Of a stretch of 64,000 nt of DNA, positions 13,150 to 23,680 are shown one piece after another. Numbering within the stretch: the first letter of the stretch is position 1; each line of letters starts with the position of its first letter. A program made the translations under genes and the position numbers. The DNA is taken from the NCBI RefSeq assembly GCF_031877795.1, contig NC_133971.1, forward strand, positions 16,082,825 through 16,146,824. The letters run 5' to 3'. Source of the stretch: Strix aluco (taxonomy: Eukaryota > Chordata > Aves > Strigiformes > Strigidae). The notes below the pieces were generated by a model. That model saw only the letters and a list, made by a program, of their open reading frames with translations, made no database searches and was not told the origin of the DNA.

Positions 13150-16100
13150 CTAAAATTAAAAAAAATAAGTTGCTGTTACTGAAGTACAGCCTTTTTGTCC
13201 TTTTTAAAAATAAACTAGACATCATGATTTACTCTGAAGAATTAAAGAGGGCCTTATCAACAGAAACATTACAATGGTTTTCAGACACTTGACAAGTTTT
13301 CTTCCCTTTGTTTTATTATCCAGAAGACAACCTATATCCCTATTCATGGATTGTATCAGCAATGAAAATGCTTTTCCACATCACCAGTGGTATTAAAAAT
13401 ACCTTGTTAAAATGCCTGTTAGATGCTCCCACCATCTGAAGTTACAATAGAAACTGCTTCAGGTACCCCAGGGCACCATTATCCTTTACCATGATTACAG
13501 ATTACCCAAGTGCTGGAACTCATAAAACTTTGCAGCAGGCTAATGTAGCTGCAGAGGAAGCTTCCTCAGTTTAGATGGCCTGAAAATCAGGTATGCAGGA
13601 AAAAACAACATGCTGCCCTCAGACGAGCTAGAACTGAAACTCAGAATTTAATGCCAAAAGCTACGCACAAGTGATTTCTAGTGAAAGAAAGATGCGTGTT
13701 ATGCTGTATGTCAATTGAAACTTGAACAGACTAACTTTGTGCTTGAAGATGCAACAGGGCCAGTCATCTGGGATTTCCTTCCAATTCATGGGCAAGATGG
13801 TCAGACAATCTCTGCAGTTTCTACTCGAAGTGCTAGGTGGTAGAGATGACAGCTATGGTTGCTTCATATACAAAGGAGCTATCACTTCAAGTTTTGTTCT
13901 GACTCTTCGAATGCCACAGGAACTTATGAACTGTATGGGCAAGCCAGCCGTATCTGACTGCTCTGTCTTGTATGACAGCCTTCAGAAAATTCAGTTCAGA
14001 ACCCCTCCAGACCCAACACAGTCCTCTCATGCTAACAGGTTAAACTGCACAAGCAGATTCTGTCCATGAACTCACACTGTTTCAAAAAGGCAGACATCCA
14101 CCAAGCTAAACAGTGTGGACATGGAACTTGACTGTCTGTGGGAGAATTATTTTTAACCTTATCTCAGTTTCCATCAATATTTGTGGATTATTTTAGTCAC
14201 ACAAACCCCCAACTGGAGTATAAAGGAGAGTCATCTTGGGCAAGCAGGTTTGTGTACAGCAAGCCATGAACAGTGTTGAAGGATGGCCCCTTTGTTATTC
14301 AATAGTTTTGATATAGTTCAGGAATGAAAAATGCTTACACATTACATTTTAAAGTATAATAAAACAATTCTCATACAGGAAATACGTAAATACACAAGTA
14401 TGTGTGTTTTCCAACATAGATTCTCAAAAGCAGCACAACTTTAGATAGCTGTTCAAGTTATAACTGCAAAAGTCTGATGTACAGCATCTGTCTGATGTAC
14501 ACATCCTGTCTAGACTGTGACCTCCTAAAGAGCATACATTGCTGCTCTTTAGAGTTTTGAATTAAGTTACCCTAGCTCCACTTAACAAGTATTTGATCAG
14601 CTCCAGGCACAGGCAGGCTTCACTGGAAAACTGAGGTGTAAGCAAACTTTTTGCCAGTACAATGACATAGACAAACCTTTGCAGTAAACTGCATGAAGAC
14701 TGAAGTCTAAATTATACCAACAAAACAACAGTCCTAAAGAAAATATATTCAAATACCAAACAGTCATTTTGGCCTATATATGGTGTAATTACAACAGGAC
14801 ACAATTATACAAATCCTGCTCTCAGATCTTCAAGCCATGTGATTATGTGAGCAATACTGTTAATACAGAAACTCCAGGTCCCTAACCTGAGCTGTAAATA
14901 ATAGAACCCATAAAACCAGCTTGAAGAATATAGCTTACATAGGTATCAGATAATGTAAATGGTAATTAGCTAAGCAATGCCTCTTTTCTCAGGCTTATAG
15001 CTTAGTTGAGAAATATCCTGGAGATGCTTGGAAGCACACCCTTTATTCTAAGCTCACAGCAGAGTCTCAGAGTACTGTAATAAAGTTTACAACACTGTGT
15101 TAAGCACCTGCCCATCAGTAAGTAGTTGATCCTATCAAATTGCAAGTCATACTATTTGTATTCCAAAGATTTAAATTACTGTAGAAAACTGGAAGAACAA
15201 ATACTATCACTTCATGTTTTGTGATCTCATGTGATGTTCATAGGTTGGGTTGAAAAAAATAAAAATAAAAAAATGGTCACAAAAAAGCCCTAAAGTGTTA
15301 GCGTGAGACATTCAGAGGAAGAGCTATAATAAAGTGAATTGATGGACAGATGAACCACAGACAGGACTTAGTATTGCAAGAGCAACAGAATAGAGACAAA
15401 GGTTTGTTTTATTCTGTTTTTGAAGACATAGTCAAGTCAAATACGTGATTTCAGAGACCAAGTCTTGCTTTTATCCTGACTTTAGGTAGTTCCAGCCTCT
15501 AAAGTTCTGACTGCAGACACTGGGCTGATTTTATTATCCCAACTGGCACCCATATAGGGAGACAGTTCAGTGTCCTGTTTGTCTTTGCAGTTAACACTCC
15601 CTCACCGAGCAACCAATCCTTTGTTAGGTATGTGCATTTTCTACATCCTTTTTTACTCTTTCCGCACTTGCAGTTTTCCGTAACAATTGAGTTCTTTTCC
15701 ATGCCGAGTTTCACCCTGCCTGACTCACATACAGAGAATGCAGTTGACTTGCTATCTGCCCACGGGAAAAGCTTCCTTGGCATCAGAGGAAAAACGCACT
15801 CTCCTCCCACAACAAAAGACTGTTTCAACACCTTTACCATTTGTCTAGAAGACACAACCCACTGCCAACCAAACGAAGGATTATGCCTACCCTGCAGACA
15901 CAAAAGTGACAGCAGCACAGAGTATCCAAATTAACTAGCTTAAGTCATGGTAGTAATACCCACACAGGACTAAGGTTAAGATCATCTTGGTTCTTGGATC
16001 TGCAGCCCAGATTCACCTCAACCCCGTAATGGCTTACAGTGCATCTCCCTTGGTTGGAGCGCGATCAAGCTCATTTCACCTTCCTACTGCAGAAGATCAA

Positions 16101-17191
16101 GCACCCAGCTAAAGTTTAAGCATACTACTTCCCCACCCACCCCCATTTCAAATTCCTACCCCCACCCAGGTCAGACAACTAGGCTATTAAGAGGCAGTTT
16201 CATTTCAGAAACTGCGCTCTGAACAACAGCATTTGCAGCTATCTAGCGCCTATTCTTTGAGAAAATTGGACCTACCATAAGCTTGGCTTCAACATTTACA
16301 CAACCTTTACGCCTATACCTTTATTACGTAAGCCCAAGATGAACAAATGCACAGTGCAAAGGCATGCGTAGATATGGCAGTGGAGTTTACTTTAAAAGAT
16401 AGTGAAACATGAACCTTAAGGCAGTGAAATATTAACATGATTGGTTTTTTCCCCAAACAGCGCTTATGTTCAATAAGCAATACTATAAACCAACAAAGGT
16501 AAGAATCAGGATTTTTTAAAAAAATCCCCACTTCTCGGAGTTGGGAGAATAAGCGAGAATACGGTCTTCAATGTTTTTTTATGTTTATATATAGCTTTTA
16601 GGCAGGTTGCTAGCCGAGAAGCAGATTAGGTACAGCACCAATGCGGCAGAAGCCAGGCCACGCGTGCCAGGCAGCCCTCCCCTCCGGCTCCCTGCGTCCC
16701 AGAAGTCCAAAGGGGGCTGGAAGCCGAGACCGCCTGTTTGCCCGTCGAGCTACTGTCCCCGACCCGGCGGGGAGGCCTCCTCGCGGGTCCCGGCAGCTCC
16801 ACGGCCACCAGCCCGAGTTTTCCGAACCTGCTCTACTCCGCGGGAACATCGCCCAGTCCGCTCCGGGCTCCCCGCACCCCATCCGGGAGCCAGAAACTTG
16901 CTCTTCGGCGCGATTCAGCCCCGCCGCTGCCCGCGCTTCACCCGCCGAGAGCCCCGCCGCATCCCTCGCCTAAAGCGCCACCGCCCGTAGCCCCAACCCA
17001 CAGCCGAGGGGCGCCGAGCAACCAACGCGGCACCCGCGGAGCCCAGGGCGGGCTCGGCCGTCCCCAGCCGAGCCGGCGGCTCTAGTAGCCGTCGAGCGGC
17101 AGCTCACACTCCTCCTCTCACCTGCGGGAGTGGTGGCTCCCAGCAGCGCGCACAGCAGGAGCAGCAGGCACAGCCCGCAGCGCCCGGCCAT
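12044..17191 (-). CDS. F2RL1: F2RL1 gene, proteinase-activated receptor 2 (PAR2), two coding exons
   Basis: Complete two-exon gene for a class A GPCR activated when trypsin-like proteases cut its N-terminus and expose a tethered ligand. Coding exons are 17191-17122 and 13149-12044, joined across a phase-1 intron (GT at 17121-17120, AG at 13151-13150), giving 391 codons; human PAR2 has 397. Visible in the product: signal peptide in residues 1-23, activation site SKGR34|S35FAGQR, sequon N46, TM1 with GLPSN (N86), TM2 with LALAD (D114), conserved disulfide pair C141 and C219, the PAR-family ECL2 motif ITTCHDVL, SVQRY in place of DRY, CFTPSN in TM6, DPFIYY in TM7, and a Ser-rich tail ending KSTY. 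The TM and tail sequence matches vertebrate PAR2 closely and not PAR1. F2R lies upstream in the same orientation, as in mammals. The protein acts at the plasma membrane; the family couples mainly to Gq and arrestin. Confidence 0.97.
13150..17121 (-). other. F2RL1 intron 1
   Basis: A phase-1 intron of 3972 bp with GT..AG borders and a pyrimidine-rich acceptor tract just upstream of 13151. It contains AT-rich sequence and no gene or recognisable transposon; short ORFs inside it (for example 13722-14069, 15499-15918) show no family resemblance. The 5' end of the intron is part of the CpG island. Confidence 0.85.
17122..17191 (-). CDS. F2RL1: F2RL1 coding exon 1 (signal peptide)
   Basis: Seventy coding bases from ATG (17191-17189) to a consensus donor G|GTGAGA (GT at 17121-17120). 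It encodes 23 residues, MAGRCG followed by a Leu/Cys-rich hydrophobic core and a small-residue end (GATTPA), plus the first base of codon 24. This is a typical signal peptide and the same exon arrangement as mammalian PAR genes. The ATG has a good context (gggaggATGg). The reading frame stays open upstream to a GTG at 17251, but GTG is not a plausible start here and that extension is only translated GGC repeat. Joining the last G to AG of exon 2 restores GAG (Glu24). Confidence 0.93.
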
Positions 17192-17208
17192 CCTCCCGCC
17201 GCGCTCCC

Positions 17209-17241
17209 ACCACCACCGCCGCCGCCGCCGCCGCCGCCGCC
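17209..17241. repeat. (CCG/GGC)n trinucleotide repeat in the F2RL1 5' UTR/promoter
   Basis: A run of CAC units followed by about nine CCG units, reading (GGC)n on the coding strand and ending about 18 bp upstream of the F2RL1 ATG. If transcription starts further upstream, the repeat lies in the 5' UTR. Confidence 0.85.
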
Positions 17242-17388
17242 TCTCCCGCACGCCCCACCAGTTTCACCTGATACCTGAGCTAGGAGGGGGCGGAGGGCGC
17301 GGCGCGGCCTGGCCGGTACCGGCCTGGCGGCGGGCGGAGCCGGAGCAGGCCACATCCCCCACCCGCGAAGGGCTGTGGGGCTGCCCCT

Positions 17389-17444
17389 AAAATGGCGGGG
17401 TGAGTCTCGCCGGCGGGCCCGTGGCGCCCGCCTCAAAATGGCGG
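17389..17444 (+). promoter_or_regulatory. Paired YY1-type motifs with adjacent splice-donor-like site
   Basis: AAAATGGCGG occurs at 17389-17398 and 17435-17444, 46 bp apart and both on the plus strand. YY1 sites of this orientation commonly lie just downstream of a start site and point in the direction of transcription. The first is followed directly by GGTGAGT (GT at 17400-17401). This suggests a divergent plus-strand transcript opposite F2RL1, but no exon can be proven. Confidence 0.4.
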
Positions 17445-19269
17445 GGGTGCCCCTTGCCCCCTTGGGGGGTTGCTAGTCTTGCGCCTCGCGCCCTATGCCC
17501 CCGTTCCGTGGCTGCTGGGGCTGGGCAGGTGCCGCGTCCCTTCCTCCCTCCCTCCTCCCCACCAGGCTGGCCCTCCGGTGGCCGCCTGGCCCGGAGCCCG
17601 GCCGCGGGGTGGGGACGGCTCTTGCCCGTGGGGGATGCTCTGTTACCGTGCTCGCAGCGGAGCAGGCTGGCTCTGGGGCATGCGGGCTGGGGCCGGGGGC
17701 AAGCGGGCATGCGAGCGGGCTGGAGGGGCGTTTTGTGGGGCGGTGTTACTCCTGCTGACTTGTATTGCTTTGTGTGTGCCAGGTTTCTTCGTTAGGTTGT
17801 ATGGCAGGCAGAAAAATGGCAGCTTAACCCCGGTGCATCTGTGGTACTGCACTAGCATGACCCCGGGTAAGAAAGGGGTGTTTTCTCTTGTCGACCTCGC
17901 TTAAACCGGGAGTACACAGCCTTCCTTTTTTCTTTTTTGTTTTTTTTTGGGTTTTTTTGTGCAAATGGGGATTTCAATAACAAAATTGAGCAGAATGTAA
18001 TGCTAGCAGCGTTTTCCATTTATCCAAACAAATACGAATTTAAGAAATGTTTTCAGATTTGTAAAACCAAGCACACAGCTTAGCAAATTCTGAAAACTAC
18101 ATGTTCAACCCTGCTTCACATCTCTAGACCAGTTCTCCAGTTACATTAGTAATGCTCCCTCTGCCTCAGTCAGTCTGTAAAATGCTTGGTGTTCAGTTGG
18201 TGATAAAATGTTGTTCTGAAGAAAAAATTGTTCTTTTGTTGGGCTTTCTATGGTAGTCATGAAATACAGCTGTGAGTTGAGATCTGTATTAGTTCCATAT
18301 TACAGATGGAAAACAGAGTACAGAGAGAGAAAGGTAAGTGCACTTGGAAGTTTTGGTGTCTGAGTCAACGTCAAGGGCCTTTCTTTTTTGAGTCTGTTAC
18401 AAGTTACTGCATACTCAAAGCACAATTCCTGTTTGTCATCCACCCAACTGCTTACAGATTTCTCAGCCTCCTTGCTAAGCACCAGAAAAGTCATAGCCCA
18501 TCCCTCCAGACTCCCTCCCTGTCTCTGTCTCACTTGCAGTGTTGTTTTGTTTACTTTACCATTACAAACTGCTTCATGGGTAGTTGATCTCCTGTTCCTA
18601 ATCACCATGTCCAGTAAGTTGTAGTCTTCTCATCTGTTTTTTTTATCTAATCTCCCTTTCAAACAGTCAGGTACTCATGTGCTGGCTACTGGTTTCCGCA
18701 GTGTTTTTATCTCAGATTTCTAGTACTAGGAGTGGTTGGTCATTCTCTCATACAGTTCTGCTATAGCCGATGCTCTCCTGCCAGCACCCTGTCCCAGTCT
18801 TCACTGTTTGTGTTGTCTTGATTTATTCCATCCAGTCTGTCTTTTTGTCCCCTTTACACTGAAAGCAGACAGCTCCTTCCCTCTTTTGCTTGGATCCAGC
18901 AATGGTGGAAGGGACTAAGAACACAAGGGGAAAGGATTCATTGCTGTCACTAAACAAAATCTGTTCTAGGCTCTCCCATGACAGGTCAGAGCTGCAACTA
19001 GAGAAGTCCTGTGGCTGTGTGTAGAAGCAAGTGTCACTGAAGGTGCATCTTCTGGAAATGCAGCTCTGGATTTAACCTCTGTTGAGTGTAAGCAAACCAT
19101 GTTAATGGAGGTTTAGAATTTGGCTAGGTTTTCATAGGGTTGTCAGAAACATGTAATTGATGTGAAGATCATCTCACTTCAAAATCTTACAAACAATTCA
19201 TTAGATTCCCAAACAATTAAAAATAGAACTTACAAAAGGAAGTGACAGGCAACGTTAATACCAGCAAAC

Positions 19270-19552
19270 TCTTTCAACCTGTAGTGATAGGACAAGGGGT
19301 AACATTTTTAAATTAAAAGAGTAGATCTACATAAGATATAAGGAAAAAAATCTTTCCTGTGAGGTGGTGAGACACTGGAATGGTTGCCCAGAGAAGTTGT
19401 GGATGCCCTCTCCTTGGAAGTATTCAAGGCCAGGTTGGACGAGGCTTTGAGCAACCTGGTCTAGTGGAAGATGTCCCTGCCCATGGCAGGGGGGTTGGAA
19501 CTAGGTGATCTTTAAGGTCCTTTCCAAGACAAACCACTCTGATTCTATAAAA
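19270..19552 (+). mobile_element. CR1 LINE 3' fragment
   Basis: Typical CR1 3' end: ORF2 C-terminal coding remnant followed by the well-known GAGGTGGTGAGACACTGG, GGTTGCCCAGAGAAG, GGCCAGGTTGGACGAGGCTT and CTTTAAGGTCCTTTCCAA blocks, ending in a TGATTCTAT tail. It is truncated at its 5' end, as most CR1 copies are. Confidence 0.92.
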
Positions 19553-20409
19553 ACCTAATGATCTTTGGCACTTGTAAGCAGTAGTTCCTGGTTCTCTATG
19601 TGTGCTTTGCTAACAAGGCTTTTGTTCTGGTTTTGTTCTAATTACTTTTATCAAGAAGTTGGTGTTCCTAGGTAACATCTTCAGCAGTGATAGTATTTGT
19701 CAGGAAGATTGCCCGTTTATTGTCTACAAATGAGTTCTGCCTCATAACTTTAAAAATACTTAATAGAAACTCGAAATTTTCTTTCCCCTGTTCAAAGCAC
19801 TGGCACCTCTGTACAGAGCAATGCCAAGCCTTTGTGATTTGTAGTTGCCTTTATTGAAGACAACTGTCAAACCTCTTTACAGTTCTAGTCTGCCATTTAT
19901 CAAGTAGTTTGGAAAGAAAATTTGACAATTTGTAAATAAACACAAAACAATTTGGCAAAGGGCATCATTGGAAACATGCTCTCCCTTGCACTTTGAGTAG
20001 CTAGTGGGTGTGGTGGTATTAACACAGTTTAACGCAGGGACTCCAAAGGACACTGTCCAGGGTATACCCCTTAGGTCTTGATTCATTTTTAGAAACATAA
20101 TGATGTGATGTAATCATGAAGATTACTGTCAAAGATACTTGGTACCCCTTTATTAAATGAGAAATGGATGTGGTTTCACTGAAAGGTACTTGTCAGTACT
20201 CATGCAGTTTGTGCTATGATAAATGGGTAGGAGCATTTTCAATACACAGAGCTTGTTTTGTGTGCTTTGTGTCTCCCTGGGAATTTCTGAATTCAGATGG
20301 CAAATGTGTTTTTGGTGTGTGGCTTATTGTAGTCATACCATGTGTGTGTAGGAGGAGGAGGTAAGGAAGAGATGGCTGTTTGTGCCATATATCTTACACA
20401 GAGATATGG

Positions 20410-20431
20410 ATTTATTTATTTATTTATTTTT
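20410..20431 (+). repeat. (TTTA)n microsatellite
   Basis: About five TTTA units in a row. Confidence 0.85.
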
Positions 20432-21682
20432 AGGGTGCAAGAGCAGGTTTTGGAAAGGAAGGGAAATGAAAATCTCCTAACTTTAAAAATCAACATGTGT
20501 TGTAGGGATGGCACAAGCACTTTATCCTTCAAAAAATGCAGTTAGTGCAAGGGTTCAAGGAGGGAGGATGAAGTTTGGTTCAAATAAAACAATGTGGATC
20601 ATTTAATTTTAAAAACTAATTTAGTTTTTGATTCAGAAGAAGCTGATGCCTCATCTCTTGGTGCTTTAGCCTGTCCTCAGGCTAGCCACCTGGCATCTCA
20701 GAAACTAGGAGAGTACCTGGGTATTAAGTTACTGCAAGGCTCTGCTTTTGCAGTGTAAGACCAGGTCCCTGGGTATAATAAACCTTTTGATGGCTCATTT
20801 CAACCCAGTGAAGCCGTCTATCCTTCCTCGTGTTTCTCATTCCTAAAAGCTCCTGTTCCATCTTAAGCAGTCTCTCTAGCTTTTTTTTCCTGAGTGTTTG
20901 AACAGGTCTCTGTATTTCCTGCTCAGTTCTTGTTGGCATTGCTGGCAGGCTTGTTAGGTACTACATAAGGGTTGTTGGTAAATGTCCTTCCTCTGTGTCC
21001 AGCAAGGATTCTAGGAAACAGGAGAGGCTACGGGCAGCAGCTGTTTCTTGTTCTGTTTCTCGGGTAGCAAAGATTCATTTTATTTCATTCTATTTGGGAA
21101 GTCACTTCCATTTCCTCTCTTACCCCATCTACCCCAAAATTCTTGCAGGTTCTGGCTATGGCAGATATGTGCTTTATGAGCATGTTGTGCTGATGTGCTA
21201 TTCTGTTGTTACTACTTGGGGTCCCAGTGTGGGTAGGATATTAATTCATGGCACTTGGGCGTCACTTTGTTGGGGGAAGGGATAGGCAGTATGGGTTGTT
21301 TAAGGTGGGTGGTGCCTTAATGGTTATTAGGTGTCATCCTGATTTTTCTCACCTTCTGTCAGTAGTGTCCTGTGTTTGTTCCTGATGTTTTGTCCTTTAA
21401 CTCTTCCTGTATTTTCACTTTTCTCAAAAACAAGGAGATCCAGCCTTGGGCTGGAGGCATGACATAAAGAGAAGTAGCAAAAGGTCTGGAACAAAATGTT
21501 AGGTATGCCTAGTGCCTGGAGGGTAGACACATAGATGGCCCAAGCCTGACTTCACACTGACATGGAAGTACAGCTGTGACTCCTGTTCACTGTGATCCTG
21601 CAGTAATAGAAGACATGCAAATTTAACAAAATGTGTTGGTCTAAGCAGAATATAAAGCAGTGCTTCTGCACTTGTGTTGACA

Positions 21683-21730
21683 GTTGCTTAACCTGTGGTA
21701 TATCTAGTTGCTTAGCCTGTGGTATATCTA
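21683..21730 (+). repeat. Tandem duplication, two copies of 24 bp
   Basis: GTTGCTTAACCTGTGGTATA is followed by TCTA, then the same 24-base unit with one A-to-G change (21707-21730). Confidence 0.92.
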
Positions 21731-23299
21731 TCTTAAGTGTGCCTAAAGTTACATGAAAAAAAGCATGTTAAGGTGCCAAAATCAAGCAGTTGAAAATTAG
21801 GAAATGCTATAATTTGGGCGTTTTGTGCAATCTTAATTCAGTGTGCTCGTGTGTATGGATTTGAAAGGGTTTTAGTCATGACATCGTATCCAGTCTTTCT
21901 GTGGTGCACTGCATGAAGTGTGCTCATGAATAAACAGATAATCTCATACTTACACCTCTATTTACATGTATAGATACACTCAAGATATCATTTAGCTAAT
22001 ACTGACTTCTTATCCTGCTAATGTTGTAAACTGGGGAAGTACTCTCTCTGCATAGATAGGAATGCAGAGAAGGGGATGTGCAGATTGCTTGCAACTCATC
22101 AGTGCAACCACGAGTTTAGGCTGAGTTTGTATCTGTCTGATGTACATAGTAGCATTCTGTTACCTGTGTTGAGGAAATGAAACAATGGATCATTATTAAA
22201 CTAAGATAAAAATATGTAATAGTCAACAAAATGACACATTGTTATGTATGGCATGTTTGTTAGAATGGGTGTTACTGTGTCCCTTGTATTAGCCAACTAG
22301 TCTCCAGAACAAACCACCTGCAAGCAGTGATAAATGGGAGCTTGCGTCAACACATGGAGTTTAAAATAAGGTCAGCATTACAACAATGGAAACAAAATTA
22401 TTAAAGAGCTATATGCTTAGATATACAGCCTATTTGCAGTAGAAATATAGTGGAGAAGGTTGTGGTGGAAAATTAATCACAGTATTAGTTGTGATGAACT
22501 GGATAAGGATTTTCCACATCTTTCAGAATCCTGTTGGTCCAGCTCACATAGGAAATTTATTGATGGCTTATTATGGAGGTAACTTAGTTTGTATTGATAC
22601 TGTGGAACTATCCAAATACCAAGTTACTTTTAGGAATGGATCTTTATTAGGTAACCATTAAAAGTGATAAATGAAAATGTTGAAAGCATTCTGAAACATC
22701 TTAAAAGTGAGTAACATCTCTCAGATAATTTCTACTCTCTATATTCCTTTTAGTAATATAATTCAACCACACCAGTTTCAAGGAATGATTTAACTTAAAT
22801 TTTACAACAAAACCTTTCAGATGCCAGGAAGAAGTTGCAAAGTCTGATGAGTATAGTGAAATGTTGATCCTAGCCAGTGAGAAGCTCTAAACAGGTTTTC
22901 CTTCTGGAAATTAATTAAATGAATATTGGGATACATTGACCAAACTGAGAAGGGATTTCTTTTCCCTTTTTTCCTTCCATTTTAGTTGACTCACTGTTTG
23001 TACTGATTTGTAAACCAGTGTTTCAACTCTTTCGAAGGGAGTTGAAAGTTATTTTCAGTATGGGTCTGTTACAATTCTTGTCTAGTGTTTCTACATCTGC
23101 ACTGGAAGAAATATAGGGTGGAGTGTATAAAATCACAACTCCTCTTAGGGTAATCTGAATCATTACAGTGAATCACAAATTCAATGGGAGTCAACAGTAT
23201 TGTCTTGCAGTGAAGAGGGTTGTTGTCTGTAACGTATGTGAAGAGGTCCTTCCTTCATTTAGCACCAGTAAGTTATTTGTTGGAGGATATTTTTATCTC

Positions 23300-23680
23300 A
23301 GTCCATATCTTCCTTAAACAAAACTCGACAAAGTCCAGAGAAGATGTGAACAGATGGAACAATCTGGAAAATATGTGGAGCAATTAATTTTGTTTGGTCT
23401 GAACAAGATTGCAGAGAGATGCGATGACATAAAGTATGTTCAAGGCTGCAGCATGTTCCTCATGCTCACTGAATAGGCTGAAATGTTAGCAAAGTTAGAT
23501 TTTAGGAAAAAGGTTCTAACAATTGTCACTGATTTTACTGAGCTCTCACTTTCTAGGGTATCTATAGGACCTCCATCAGTGGCAGTTTTAAAGTGGTTTA
23601 GACAAACAGAAATTATGTGGGTATGTATAGTTCATCCTGTCAGGAGAAGTAGGTGATGCCTTGAGTAACATTTCCAGCCC
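23300..23680 (+). mobile_element. Probable CR1 LINE remnant, strongly degraded
   Basis: Patches such as CAAAGTCCAGAGAAGATGTG, AAGGCTGCAGCATG, TAGATTTTAGGAAAAAGGTTC and a 3' part resembling GTGGTTTAGACAAAC...TCATCCTGTCAGG occur in CR1 order on the plus strand. The match is weak and interrupted, so the boundaries are approximate. Confidence 0.45.

Larger units (their letters stand above)
16640..17750. promoter_or_regulatory. CpG island promoter of F2RL1
   Basis: Abrupt rise in G+C and CpG density around F2RL1 exon 1 in otherwise AT-rich DNA. It spans exon 1, the start of the intron and several hundred bases upstream of the ATG. No TATA box is evident at a sensible distance, so this looks like a CpG-type promoter. 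Two AAAATGGCGG motifs (YY1-type) lie upstream in plus-strand orientation at 17389-17398 and 17435-17444. The transcription start cannot be placed from sequence alone. Confidence 0.8.

Noticed and set aside
13002-13292. Plus-strand ORF opposite F2RL1 exon 2
   Set aside because: Shadow of the PAR2 coding strand; the minus-strand frame is the conserved one.
16970-17251. F2RL1 N-terminal extension of about 20 Arg/Trp-rich residues before the ATG
   Set aside because: It starts at GTG, not ATG, and is only the translated GGC repeat; the ATG at 17191 gives a normal signal peptide.
16607-17904. Many ORFs of 90-145 codons in the F2RL1 CpG island
   Set aside because: GC-driven open frames without recognisable protein sequence; the region is explained by exon 1 and its promoter.
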